Origin: Phytoseiulus persimilis
Taxonomy: Eukaryota; Arthropoda; Arachnida; Mesostigmata; Phytoseiidae
Assembly (NCBI GenBank): GCA_037576195.1
Contig: CM075103.1
Span: 1,302,001 to 1,366,000, forward strand
Length of the DNA stretch: 64,000 bases
Direction: 5' to 3'
In this document: piece after piece, positions 35,806-46,161 of the stretch
Layout: each line of letters opens with the position of its first letter
Position numbering within the stretch: the stretch's first letter is position 1
Notes under the pieces: generated by a model
What the model saw: only the letters and a program-made list of their open reading frames with translations
What the model was told of the DNA's origin: nothing
Databases searched by the model: none
Program-made: the position numbers and the translations under genes

Positions 35806-36946
35806 TTGAAAAGTATGGTCAGATTGGTCTCGGAATCACCCCTCTAGAGTTGGAAAGTAATGCTCAGACTGACCCCGGAATCACCCCTCCAGAGTTGGAA
35901 AGTAATGCTCAGATTGGTCTCGTAATCACCCCCCCAGAGTTGGAAAGTAATGCTCAGATTGAGCTCGGAATCACCTTTCCAGAGTTGGAAAGTGATGCTC
36001 AGATTGAGCCCAGAATCACCCCTCCAGAGTTGGAAAGTAATGCTCAGACTGACCCCGGAATCACCCCTCCAGAGTTGGAAAGTAATGCTCAGATTGAGCC
36101 CGGAATCACCCCTCCAGAGTTGGAAAGAAATGCCCAGATTGGTCTCGGAATCACCCCTCCAGAGTTGGAAAGTAATGCTCAGATTGAGCCCGGAATCACC
36201 CCTCCAGAGTCGGAAAGTAATGCTCAGATCGGTCTCGAAATCACCCCTCCAGAGTTGGGAAGTAATGCTCAGATTGGTCTCGGAATCACCCCTCCAGAGT
36301 TGGGAAGTAATGCTCAGATTGAGCCCAGAATCACCCCTCCAGAGTTGGGAAGTAATGCTCAGATTGACCCCGGAATCACCCCTCCAGAGTTGGGAAGTAA
36401 TGCACAGATCGGTCTCGAAATCACCCCTCCAGAGTTGGGGAGAAATGCTCAGATTGACCCCGGAATCACCCCTCCAGAGTTGGAAAGAAATGCTCAGATT
36501 GAGCCCGGAATCACCCCTCCAGAGTTGGGAAGTAATGCTCAGATCGGTCTCGAAATCACCCCTCCAGAGTTGGGAAGCAATGCTCAGACTGACCCCGGAA
36601 TCACCCCTCCAGAGTTGGAAAGAAATGCCCAGATTAGTCTCGGAATCACCTCTCCAGAGTTGGAAAGTAATGCTCAGATTGACCCCGGAATCACCCCTCC
36701 AGAGTTGGGAAGTAATGCTCAGATCGGTCTCGAAATCACCCCTCCTCGTTCTGAAAGGTATGATCAGATCGGTTCCAGAATCACCCCTCCAGCTTTCAAA
36801 ATGTATAATCAGACTCGTACCGGAATCACCCCTCCAGCTTTCAAAATGTATAATCAGACTCGTACCGGAATCACCTCTCCAGACTCGGGACAGTATGGTC
36901 AGATCGGTCCCGGAATCATCCCCATGTGTTCCAGAAAAAAAGCGGA
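35806..36946. repeat. 45-bp minisatellite, array 3 (about 24-25 units)
   Basis: About 1.14 kb of tandem 45-bp units, of the form GGAATCACCCCTCCAGAGTTGG plus AAAGTAATGCTCAGATTGA with variable last bases (GACCCC, GAGCCC, GGTCTC). The last four units diverge. Because of the period, the array is open in two plus frames (35625-36962, 35950-37017) and one minus frame (35844-36965), giving repeats such as ITPPELESNAQ. These are a by-product of the period, not three genes. Confidence 0.95.
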
Positions 36947-37254
36947 CAAACAGACAAACTGACAAACTGACAAACTTACAGACGAAGCCGATTATATATA
37001 GTAAGGATCTATTTTGACGTAGGATACGTCTTATCAGACGCAGTCTATGAGTCCCGGGAACGAAAGATTGCTGTCCGGATATGAGGTCATATTCAGGCTA
37101 TTGCGAATGTTTTGAGCGAGTTCCTGAACTCGATTCGATTCCCACTTCGGCGTAGTGAGCGAGTTCTCATCGCAAGTGAAGGGTCAGCCAATGTCAATCG
37201 AAAGGAAATTCAGCTCAGTTCACTGGGGGGATTCTCGCATGTCAGCTCATGCTC

Positions 37255-37350
37255 AGCCGTCGCTAGGCTGGAAGTTACTGGTACGATACTGCTTCTATAC
37301 GCCACTGCTTTCCGAGCCGAAGCTTCACTTTGATCGGACGGCATCCATGC
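37255..37350. repeat. Dispersed repeat, copy 1
   Basis: The sequence from GGCTGGAAGTTACTGGTACG to CCGAGCCGAAGCTTCACTTTG is similar to 41215-41300, which has GCTGGAAGTACACGGTACGG ... GAGCCAAAGCTTCATTTTGG. Confidence 0.55.
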
Positions 37351-37414
37351 GGGTTGCGTGCGCAGCGAGTTTTCTATTCGACCCGAAGAACAGGATGGCA
37401 TTTCTCAGTCACGA

Positions 37415-38100
37415 ACTTCCGAGTCGGATTTTGTTTTGGCCATAATTTTGTCAGTTCTTGGATTTTCCTCGAAAATCAAGAAGTTATCGATGGAAATATT
37501 CGGAGCGCTCATTAATCGTGGCCACCAGATGTTTTTGAGAGTGACTGGACTCTATTTTTCGAAGTCTTCCAGGAAGTTGTCGGGAAAACGTCAAATTCAT
37601 CTGATGGAACTCACAGAGGTTGCATTCGCCGCGTGGAGGGCAGTCGGTGATTCGCAAGAAAACCGATTATCTAGTTTCCTCGAAAATGGCAACCGATTGT
37701 ATCAAGGAATCCTCTGAAGTCCAGGCCGATTTTGGCGACCGAGGGCGGGAAACTGTGTGAGGGTGGTGGCTAATTTTCACCAGAGGAGAAACCCTCCATT
37801 CCGGCTCGTCGAGGAAAACGAAATTGGACGACGGGCAGGGCCTTGGAAAATGGGCGCCCCACCAGTCCGGTATGATCGAATTCTCCGTTATCCCGATAAC
37901 TTTCGGGTCATTTTCAAAACTATCTCCTACGCGCGATTCTCCTCAAATCCAGTTCGAGAAAGAATCGAAATGACCGCCTCAGATACCTATATCGATCACT
38001 TTCTGATTTTGGAAACAAAAACCAAGAATCGACAAAATTATGGCCAGAACGAAATCGGGCCCGAAAATGCCCGACTTCCCTACTACGAAAATGCCCGACG
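37415..38100. mobile_element. Foldback/MITE-like element, family B copy 1
   Basis: The left arm (GATTTTGTTTTGGCCATAAT ... CAGTTCTTGG, about 37425-37515) is the reverse complement of the right arm (about 37970-38075, CCAAGAATC ... ATTATGGCCAGAACGAAATC). The internal text (GTATCAAGGAATCCTCTG, TTTTGGCGACCGAGGGCGGG, ATTTTCACCAGAGGAG) recurs in the copy at 52066-52850. No coding capacity is visible. Ends are approximate. Confidence 0.75.
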
Positions 38101-38442
38101 AAAAAATGCCTCCCTGTAGTACATCGGTCACGGTTCATGGCTCCTGGAAACCGTTGCACAGTGTCCAAAAATGGGATCTAGGTGGGCGAAAATATTTGAG
38201 ACCTTCGTCCGGTCATGTTCAGCTCCCGGACTCATTCCCGACCATCAAATTTTAGGTTGAGAGGTCTTTTCGCGGTTTTGGAACCATTTTGGCTTTTCTC
38301 CGACCGAGGAAGCTTGATTTCGCTGAGGAATGGATGCGAGGACAAGACACACGGGAAACGGGATGCTAGGTTCTCTTTACTGCTTTAAACAACACAGCAG
38401 CACGGCGAATTTTGAACGGTTGACGAGGGAACAGCTGCTGAA

Positions 38443-38975
38443 CTATTCTGCCTCCGGATCAGTTTCTTCTTCTCCTTCTGAACTTGACACGTACCGGCCT
38501 TCATCATCTGCGACTTCAAAGTTAGTTTCATCTGATGCAATTCATGCATCCAATTCGCTATCGCTATCCAACTGTGTAGTTTACAGTGAATTCTGGGCAT
38601 CCTCATCTTGAGGTTTCAGCAGATAGTCTATCACAGAATCAAAGATTTCCTTGTGACGCGGTCTCTCATGGTCTCGATGAACACCTTCGAGAAGATCAGA
38701 TGTAACTGACAGCATCACTAGGGGGTCAAATAAAGATCTGACTCTCGTCGTTTTTCTCGTGTTGAGCAATCGGAGCCGACGACACTCCTTGTGTCGAGCC
38801 TCCTGTGCCTCCTGCGTCAGGAAACCACAGGGTACCTCGTGGAGCCGGATGACTTGGGCGCCATGATTCAGAACTTCATGGACTGTAAGAGTCATGCGAA
38901 CTTGCGGATGTGGATAACAGGCAAGCAAGCGCTGCTTCGTCTCTCGGGCATATGTATGGAATTTATCTTAAGTCG
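38443..38975 (-). pseudogene. Decayed transposon-derived protein fragment
   Basis: One minus-strand frame reads from YPHPQVRMTLTVHEVLNHGAQ through GFLTQEAQEARHKECRRLR and NTRKTTRV to an acidic tail (EVADDEGRYV, SSEGEEETDPEAE). It has two in-frame stops (TAA after DEDAQNSL, TGA after SDSELDA). The pattern 'VHKILIHG..VI....LPIGQxSEEAQEARNK..+R.R..+TRK.SR' is, from memory, widespread in arthropod proteins derived from DNA transposons. The conserved core plus two stops points to a dead copy or the 3' part of one. The upstream part was not traced beyond about 38975. Confidence 0.65.
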
Positions 38976-39600
38976 GGCTTCAAGGCAGCACCGCTAGAAC
39001 AGATGAGCTTAGCGGTTTGATGATTGCCGCGCTCTACATACTCCGGGTGTCCAACGAATCTCCGTGTGGGTTTCCCGTCTCTGTGAGCGGGCGGTGATAT
39101 ATGCCGGAGAAATATGAGGAGGGAGCCTGCTGTCTCAGCGGAGCGTTCGATTGAATCAAAATAGCAACCTTGAAGAGCATAAAAAAATATATTTTCGCAA
39201 ACAAGTACCGGTGCGGTTGGAAGCTGGACAGGAAAGGCGAAAACATGATACCCGCCCCTGGCCCGCAAATGCCCGCAAACATGTTTTCCCCGTTCGTTGA
39301 AATAGGCGGTTCTCGGTGAAATTTCACTGAATTTTATGAGCTTCATATGAACGTCAGAGCTCAAAAACTGGCCAGCTGAGTGACTCGGTGTCTCGTCTGA
39401 GATATCAATAGAAGTATAAAATCGATACATCATCGGCACACTTTCGTTCTCTATTTTAATCCCGCTGAAAAGTCAAACAACTTAAAATGTGGGTGCTAGG
39501 GGTGTCGATTTTGCTCATTTCGCGGGCCGCAGGGGGAGCGGAAAAACAATCTCGGATACAAAACAGAAGTGGTCTCTTGCTTCTCATACACTGAAGGATA
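38976..39600. other. Stretch without a supported gene
   Basis: A minus-strand frame (38963-39439, 158 codons) lies here but has no recognised motif. It may belong to the flanking transposon remains. Confidence 0.35.
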
Positions 39601-39611
39601 TGCTTTTAGAA

Positions 39612-40816
39612 TCAGGCGGAAATTTCTACGAATTTATACACCACATGGGAAACCCTCGGATCAAACCTCGTGTGGGAGTCAAGTCGAGAGGAGAAAGATG
39701 TCTCAAGGCTTTGGAGTGACCCCCAGATTCTTCCCAACGAGGAAGATGCATGAACAGCGAAAATCGGCCGGATTCTCGATATGACCTGGAACACGCGATC
39801 TGGCATGGAAGAGATGAGATTATCAATTGTTTCTTGCCCAATACTGCTCCAAGCATTCACTATGCCTCTTTTCAGTTCATCCACAATTTCGAATCGCCTG
39901 TTTCTCGTGTATAACCGCCGAGCGACGATGCCCCAGAGGTTCTCCATGGGATTCAAGTCAGGGCTGCACGCTGGCCACTTGACAACCTTGATCCTCTTGG
40001 ACTTCAACCATCGATTTGTACTCGAGCTGGCATGCACAGATGCATCATCATGTTGAAATATCAGTTTGAGGGGGCGGAACCTCCTCAAAAAAGGTAAAAG
40101 ATGAGAATCTAGCACCCCTTGATATTCTATGGAATCCATTCTTGATGGGGGAAACGCTAGTTCCACTTTCCCCACGGACCCAGAGCAACCCCAACACATG
40201 ACCGATCCTCCCCCGAAATTGCGTCGTGAAAAGATCATTGGTTCCTTCCTCAAATCTCTTCAGTAGTGATTGAAGCCGTCCGGGCCGTCGAGGGGGAACT
40301 TTTTTCCATCGCTGAAGAGAACCTATGGAAGTGGAGTGTCTCAAATGCAAGCAAAGAAACTCTATATGATTCGACAGGATTCTCTAACAACGATCCTATC
40401 GTTTTCCACCTTCGTGTCATATTTTCTTTCGCAAAAATCAGCCGAGCATCAATGTGAGAAGGTTTCGAGGTCGGCGCGCACCTCATTCTTGCCGATTGGA
40501 GGTGTTCTTGCTCATTGATGACCTGACGAATGCGCCTCGGAGTCACACTGAGTTCAAGATCTCGTCTAATCTGCGTACTCGAACGTGTTGAGTTTGACGC
40601 AGCGCGGCAAATGCGCCTCTTATCGGCCGGCGAAAGCTTGGACTTTACTCTGCGCTTCTTTTTACGGTTGTAGAGATCTGGGTTCTTGAGATAACTTGAC
40701 ACAACTTTCTGCGAACGCTTGATTTTAGCTCCGATAGCTCTATGTGTCAGGCCACATTCGAAAAATGCATCGATCTTCGCTTTTTCTTCACCGGTCAAAG
40801 TGTTCGCCCTCGGCAT
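39612..40816 (-). pseudogene. Tc1/mariner transposase, inactivated
   Basis: The start at 40816 (MPRANTLTGEEKAKIDAF) opens a helix-turn-helix DNA-binding region of Tc1 type (GLTHRAIGAKIKRSQKVVSSYL). The catalytic region follows. The first Asp is in FSDGKKFPLDGPDGF, where the usual DE is DG. The second is in FQHDDASVHAS, and the Glu is in SPDLNPMENLWG, with 34 residues between Asp and Glu (DD34E). The frame is broken twice: an extra segment of about 77 bases (40323-40400) before the first catalytic Asp, and a TGG-to-TGA stop in the HYW motif (40260-40262). After the stop the frame runs on to 39612. The element is therefore dead. Terminal inverted repeats were not identified with confidence. Confidence 0.9.
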
Positions 40817-41214
40817 CGCTCACACCCAACGATCGACCCAACTTCGTTGTCTCCATAGCCATAAAACTGCTGATTCTATCAGTGATTCTAAAAGCATTTC
40901 CAGGCAGAAACCGGAAATCGTACTTCTTCTTTCTCATAGGCTCTCAGAATTCCGTCTGCCATCCTCGAAATTTCTTCTCTACATTATAGTCTCTGGCATG
41001 CGAAATAACGATTGTTGGAAAAATACAGAAAAGTCGAGTGATTCCAAAAGCGTTTCCTCGAGTGTAGTCTTAGGTATATGATCCAATTCTCAGAATACCG
41101 AACTTCCGATATGACTTTTGTCGACCTATTTGGCGGTTGTGGGTTGTTAGCTGACGTTCTATCGTGGTCTCCCTGGAGTCTCTCAATTCCGTCTCCCGCG
41201 AATAAAGACCCGCT

Positions 41215-41300
41215 GTGCCTGCTGGAAGTACACGGTACGGCGCTCCGAGTACCCGCCGGTACCTTTCGAGCCAAAGCTTCATTTTGGTTGGATGACGTTT
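41215..41300. repeat. Dispersed repeat, copy 2
   Basis: Similar to 37255-37350. The two copies flank the cluster of transposon remains. Confidence 0.5.
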
Positions 41301-41871
41301 TCGTGAACGCGCGGCTTACACACCGTACCCTATGCGAGTTACTCTCTGACCCTAAGCCTCGGCCTTTTCGGACGAGTTTTCCGTGAGCGAGTGGGTTACG
41401 AATTGTCCACGGATCCCTACGGTTCCGCCCTGACTTCTGTCAAGTCTCTTATAGACCCTTCCTCCGCAAGTTAAGAGCTTTGCACTTGGGTGTCCTCCAA
41501 AACCCGAGCTTAATTGGGGTCGCGCGATGTTTTGGGATTGCAAGGGTTGCGGAGAGTCTATGGACACATCTTCGACGGAACGGTTCCAACCACATATGCA
41601 TTTCGAAACCCGGAATAGTGCCTGCGGCGTATCTTAACGGTAGATCTGAAAAAGTAGTACCCCTTGAAAGCAGGTCTCAACGGACTCCGATTTTTCCTTC
41701 GTTCCGCAAAGTACTGATGAATATATAGTTGAATGATGCTTGTGAGCACGGGCTCCACTGATCTCCCACTGAAGAGCTCATTTCGGGTAGCCCTCGTCAC
41801 CTTCATGTCGGCGGGCCTTGCGCCCGGAAACTTCAACGAATGATTATGCAAAAATCGATTCGAGGAAAATT
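41301..41871. other. Stretch without a supported gene
   Basis: Sequence between the dispersed repeat and the 3' end of the first secreted-protein gene. Only short frames are present. Confidence 0.4.
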
Positions 41872-43077
41872 TTATTCCGCCGCTCCGTTCGCTCTCTCCA
41901 CGCATTCCTCCAAGTCTTTGCTGTTGACACCGAGGCCGTATTTGGTGTTCGCAACCTCAACGATCTCCGGAGAGGCGTCGTAGAATTCTGCTTTTTGTGT
42001 GAGTTGTTCTGGAGAGCAATTCGAAAGGCTATCAGAGCTTTGATAATCGAGAATGTCTGATTTTATCGAGTCATCGGTTGCGCCGCTGAAATGATTGGTG
42101 AATCTACATTTATCCTAATCGAAGACACCGATATCGACCATGAGCCACTCACCTCCGCTCTTGCAATCGTAAACAGCGATGAAGGCGAGCTCGTTATCGA
42201 CCATACCTGGTGCACTGTAGACGTAGTTGCCAGTGAAATCTGGGAGAGTGGTCCTATGAATTTACTTCCCATGAAAACGTGAAAATCGATCGAATATCTC
42301 GGGATATTGACATGGAATCGCTTCGGAAAAGAACCTACTTCCATCCGGAGAGTTGATGACCTTGTAACAGGGGTCCAGATTGCACTCCCCAGTTAATTCC
42401 AACTCGAACACCCCCAGGTTCTGGATATCAAAGGACGTCCGATCTAGTGGCATTACTGTGGCGACAGCTGTGGTATAGAGGACTTCGTCGGTGACCGAAA
42501 CGACACAGGTAGTTCGGTTTCCTTTCTGGAGTAAGGGAAAGGGGACTTTTATTCTCTCTAAGCAGGAGGCTTGTAAGATGCATTAGGCTCATTGTTCTCG
42601 GAGACTTGAAGTTCAGAGTTGTGGGGGTTGGAAACTGGCCGAATCCCCACCTCTTCAAGCAGACGCGAATGCGAGGCTACAGTTCCCATATTCGCACAAA
42701 GGTTTTTCCCGAATGCATTCTCCCTCAGTCCGTTCGCAACAAGGGAGACGTGGAGGAAAATCGAGCATCCTGAAACCGAGAGCGGAGCACTCTGACAACA
42801 GACGTTTCTGAGAGTCAGATCGACCCCGGAATCACCTCAATACATCCCCGGAAATATGATCAGATCGGGACGGAATTATCTTCGAGGTACGGTTAGAGCC
42901 AGAAGAGGTATCCTCGGCACTTCCTCGACGAGCTCACGGTCGCGGCAGCTCTCGACACCCTGCGGTGAGACTGATAGGAAACTAGAAGCAGAAGTCATAA
43001 CGAGTAACGATCTGAGCGGTGTGTCTGAACAGGATCCAGGTCAACTCACCGATAATGAAGGAAGCGGAAAATCTCAT
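41872..43077 (-). CDS. Secreted six-cysteine protein of unknown family, paralog 1 (five exons, 191 aa)
   Basis: Rebuilt from splice sites and comparison with the gene at 44659-45649. Exons are 43077-43050 (28 nt), 42769-42651 (119), 42525-42335 (191), 42253-42153 (101) and 42008-41872 (137), 576 nt in total. All junctions are GT/AG and all phases agree. The product starts MRFSASFIIGCSIFLHVSLVA (signal peptide split by intron 1). The mature chain has conserved landmarks: FGKNLCAN, KGNRTTC with an N-glycosylation sequon, ECNLDPCY, FIAVYDCKSG, KAEFYDASPEIV and LEECVERA. Six cysteines are shared with paralog 2, suggesting three disulfides. The stop codon overlaps the polyadenylation signal (GAATAAA). 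I do not recognise the family; being extracellular is the only function supported. A stray 45-bp minisatellite unit sits in intron 1. Confidence 0.8.
42812..42880. repeat. Isolated minisatellite unit pair
   Basis: CAGATCGACCCCGGAATCACC and a following CCCGGAAATATGATCAGATCGG match the 45-bp unit of the arrays 6-9 kb away. They lie in intron 1 of the secreted-protein gene. Confidence 0.7.
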
Positions 43078-44658
43078 CGCGATTCCAGGTAGCCGAGCTT
43101 GAGATGAAAAATCTTTCAACCTGACTAGAAGTCAATGGATATGAGCTGTACGCTCTACAAATCTTTCCGAAATCGCCGTTCGATAGGTCGAGTCCCTATG
43201 CAAACGAGAGTTGCGCTTGGAGTGAGATCGGGATGCTTGCGGACGGAAATTTCCATCAACTGGAATCCCATGAGGCGAGCGTTTTATACCTGCCCGTGCC
43301 TTGGCGCGTCTACAGCTCCCCAGACGGAAGTCATCGCTTATTATGTTTCTGAGCGTCGCGAGCACATGTGCTGAGAGCTCCCGCATGGACGGAGGAAAAG
43401 CGCCCAGGCAGAGGTCTACAGATGACAGATGCACGTGCTCATACTTGGTTATCTCGGCCATCTTCGAGCGAAGTTCACTACATGTTCCATTTTGGCGGCC
43501 GTGGGAGGATAATTCATCGTGGCGGGTCTACATAACACCAAGCGGTGACACAGAGCCGCCACTGAGAGAATGAAAGGGACGCTCCAACCATGAACGAACG
43601 CTCGAGCGCTGTGGCCGCGTCAGCGAGCTCGTCAACTCAGCCATGCGTTCGCCAGCGGCTTGCACCGCCGCTGCGCTAGAGCCTACCGCAACAGTACTTC
43701 GCGAAGTGTGAGAACAACAATGTGTTGGATCCAATGCTCAGCAGTTTAGCTTAACTCAGTTCATATTTCTTCTCGCCGTGTGCTCGAAGCTCTGCATCCC
43801 GACCGGAAAATAAGTTCAGGAGATTCAGGCAGAAGAATGCTCCGGGATGGGAGCTCTCCATGGCATGCGGTGGGAAGTTATTAGGTACTCCATTCCCAAT
43901 TTATTCCGAAATCTTGCCTGTGATTGGATTGTCGAACAGGGAACTTCTTGAGACAGTCAGCCTCATGATGCCAAAAATACTAAGAGCACGGACGGTTGGC
44001 GTCGGCAATTTTCCCCGCAGAGGTCTTCAAATGTAAGACAATCGGACTCCTATTCGGCCTCAATCTTGTCGAATCGGGGCTTCTCTCAAGTGTATCGGGG
44101 GTGATTCGAGTTGTCCCAAGGACAGCTCCCGCGGCGAGCTTGAGCCGCGGAGGCAGCGCGATCCAACTACACGCCGAAACGTGCGGCATCAGCAGCGGAA
44201 AATTTGAGGCAGTGTGTCAAGACAGTTGATGTCGCGCACCGAGAACTTCCGAATGCGTCGGACCGGATGAAGATATCGGGTAGATCCACTCCACGGGGCA
44301 AAGGACAACCTAAAAACCTTGACAATTGAACAGCCCATTTCCTGCGGAGAGTTCCGGCAGAATCCGAGGGGAGATTATTTTATTTCTATAATGCGACCCC
44401 TCTCAAAAGGAACCGAGCTTCGGTTTTCATGCGGTCAAGTTTCAGATCGAGGCGCTCAGTGCCACAATCTGGCCAGCGTTCTGAGCCCCGGGCTCGCCTT
44501 GAAGCGACACGCTCACGACTCCGATCGTGGGTGCCGATAGCAGCGCCTTGGCCCTGGAACTTCACTCATCCTCTGAACCATGAATACATTGATTGGTAGC
44601 CATATCGATTGAATTTCAACTGATCCTCGAATGAATGTTCACGGCGTCACACCCATAC
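43078..44658. other. Spacer between the two paralogs, nothing recognised
   Basis: It should hold the promoter of paralog 1 (minus strand, upstream of 43077). No third family copy was found. A frame at 43132-43461 looks loosely similar to the Cys exon, but this did not hold up (see rejected). Confidence 0.4.
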
Positions 44659-45649
44659 TCACGCGGAAACTTCAGCGGCGGATTCGACGCAGTCGCTGAT
44701 TTCTTTGAGGGAAGTTTCGATTCCATGAACGAATCTGAGACTGAGCACAACTTCAGGAGAAGCTTCATAGATCTCGGCCTTGGTCGACAGCATCTCTGGT
44801 CAGATGGAAAAGCTCTCGGAACAACGAATGTTTGATATGGAGATCCAGATAAGTGACGCAGATATGAAATGACAAGCTCCACTCAGCAACAATCACATAC
44901 GGCCCTCTCTGCAGTCGTAGACAGCGATATAAGCGAGCTGATTTTCAACGATGCCCGGAGATATGTACACGGAAGCTCCCTCGAGCTCTGAAGAACGCAA
45001 CAAAGATTCCGATTGAATTATTCGATTGTTCTCCATCCTAATAGGTCTCTGAAATTCGATTCCTGGCTCACGTTTCCGTGGAGACTCATCGACGACATAG
45101 CAGGGGTCCATGCCGCAATCGCTCGCTAGGGTCAGAACGAAACTTCCAACATCTGCGATTTCGAGAACAGACTGCCTGCCAGGCTGAATTGTGGCGTTGC
45201 CAACGTGATAGCTTACTCCTTCCGCGACTGACAGCACGCAGCTCGTACGATTTCCCTTCTACAACACGAATGATTCTCTATATTCTTAGTTTCCCGGAAC
45301 GTGTTCCCATGCGAGGAGACATTGGGCAGCACTGTTTGCACAAATCTGTTATGAAATTGACTCCAGCTCCCTTGAACCTATCGAGGATTCTCACCAGCTC
45401 TATCAAACTCGAATGAGGCGCTTGGTTAATTGTGTTGGCGCACAGATGGTCACCAAAGCCCTGAGCGGGGTATATATCTGAACAGGTACCTTGAGCCGAA
45501 CTCACGAAAATGACCGCGGCGATCGCGAAGGCTGGAAATATTATGTAGTGTGTTTCGAACGCTCTGGGGGTCAATCGGGGACGGGTTGGACCATGATTAC
45601 AATGAATTGAAACGAACTGACCGAACACGAATGAAAGAGATGATTTCAT
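44659..45649 (-). CDS. Secreted six-cysteine protein of unknown family, paralog 2 (five exons, 191 aa)
   Basis: Exons are 45649-45622 (28 nt), 45531-45395 (137), 45258-45072 (187), 44987-44901 (87) and 44795-44659 (137), 576 nt in total, exactly as in paralog 1, with first and last exons of identical size. The signal peptide (MKSSLSFVFAFAIAAVIFVSS) is split after codon 9 as in paralog 1. Shared landmarks are FGDHLCAN, the KGNRTSC glycosylation sequon, SDCGMDPCY, YIAVYDCREG, KAEIYEASPEVV and ISDCVESA. One extra cysteine follows the signal peptide (GTCSDIYPAQG). Intron 3 moved from phase 2 to phase 1 relative to paralog 1, and the loop between DPCY and the VY..PG segment differs in length. Sequence identity is moderate, so the duplication is not recent. 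Function is unknown. Confidence 0.8.
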
Positions 45650-45811
45650 CCTGGGCTGCGTCTAGCACTCTGGTGAAGCTGTCACTGATTGCTCGAAACT
45701 GTGAGAAATCCTCAACATTTGAAACTGATACTCCCGGAATTTACGCTTAGGTATTAGATTGCCGGAAAATTCACGATTACGATTACTCTAGGCCTCGAAT
45801 TCACCCCGGCA

Positions 45812-46161
45812 TCAGTGAAATCCAACTAGATCTCGGCTGTGGCTTCGTCTGATGCCATACTTTTTATATTCGGAGATCTCGAAGTGAACTTGGATAATGG
45901 TCCCATGAGTTGCAGAATCCGAATTCGAATCAAACCATCTTAACAAACGGAATGGATAGAGAGATGCAAAGGAGACCTGAACCATGCGGGAACCCATCTT
46001 GAGGTGAATCCATCTGGTTCGACGACATCGCCGGATGATTCTTGCTTAATGTGGTAAATCAAGCCGACAAAGCCCTTATGTGGAAGAACGCACGGGTCCG
46101 ATTCATTTATGGATGCCCTGATGGTGCGTAGATACATTGCTGCGGACGTAAGAACGATCAT
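45812..46161 (-). CDS. Possible small two-exon (or longer) protein, uncharacterised
   Basis: Two minus-strand segments join in phase: one ending ...FTSRWVPAWF at TTCAG|GTCTCC (about 45978), and one starting after TTAAG with WFDSNSDSATHGTIIQVHF and ending at TGA (45812). The combined text has SDPCVLPHKGFVGLIYHIKQ near its start. Met at 46161 gives a hydrophobic start (MIVLTSAAMYL), but an acceptor (CCGCAG) lies inside it, so another 5' exon is possible. The WFDSNSDS string recalls the Kunitz core but the cysteines are absent. It is next to, but not alignable with, the secreted paralogs. Confidence 0.35.

Noticed and set aside
35625-37017. 445-, 373- and 355-codon frames over the minisatellite as genes
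   Set aside because: All three follow from the 45-bp period lacking stops. They overlap each other on both strands and carry no start context or domain.
39485-40840. Terminal inverted repeats of the Tc1 remnant (GGTGTCGATTTTG versus GGGTCGATCGTTGG)
   Set aside because: The match is too short and imperfect to be called.
43132-43461. Frame resembling the Cys exon of the secreted paralogs (DLCLGAFPPSMREL)
   Set aside because: No splice donor in the needed phase follows. A better exon with FGKNLCAN and a correct donor was found at 42651-42769.
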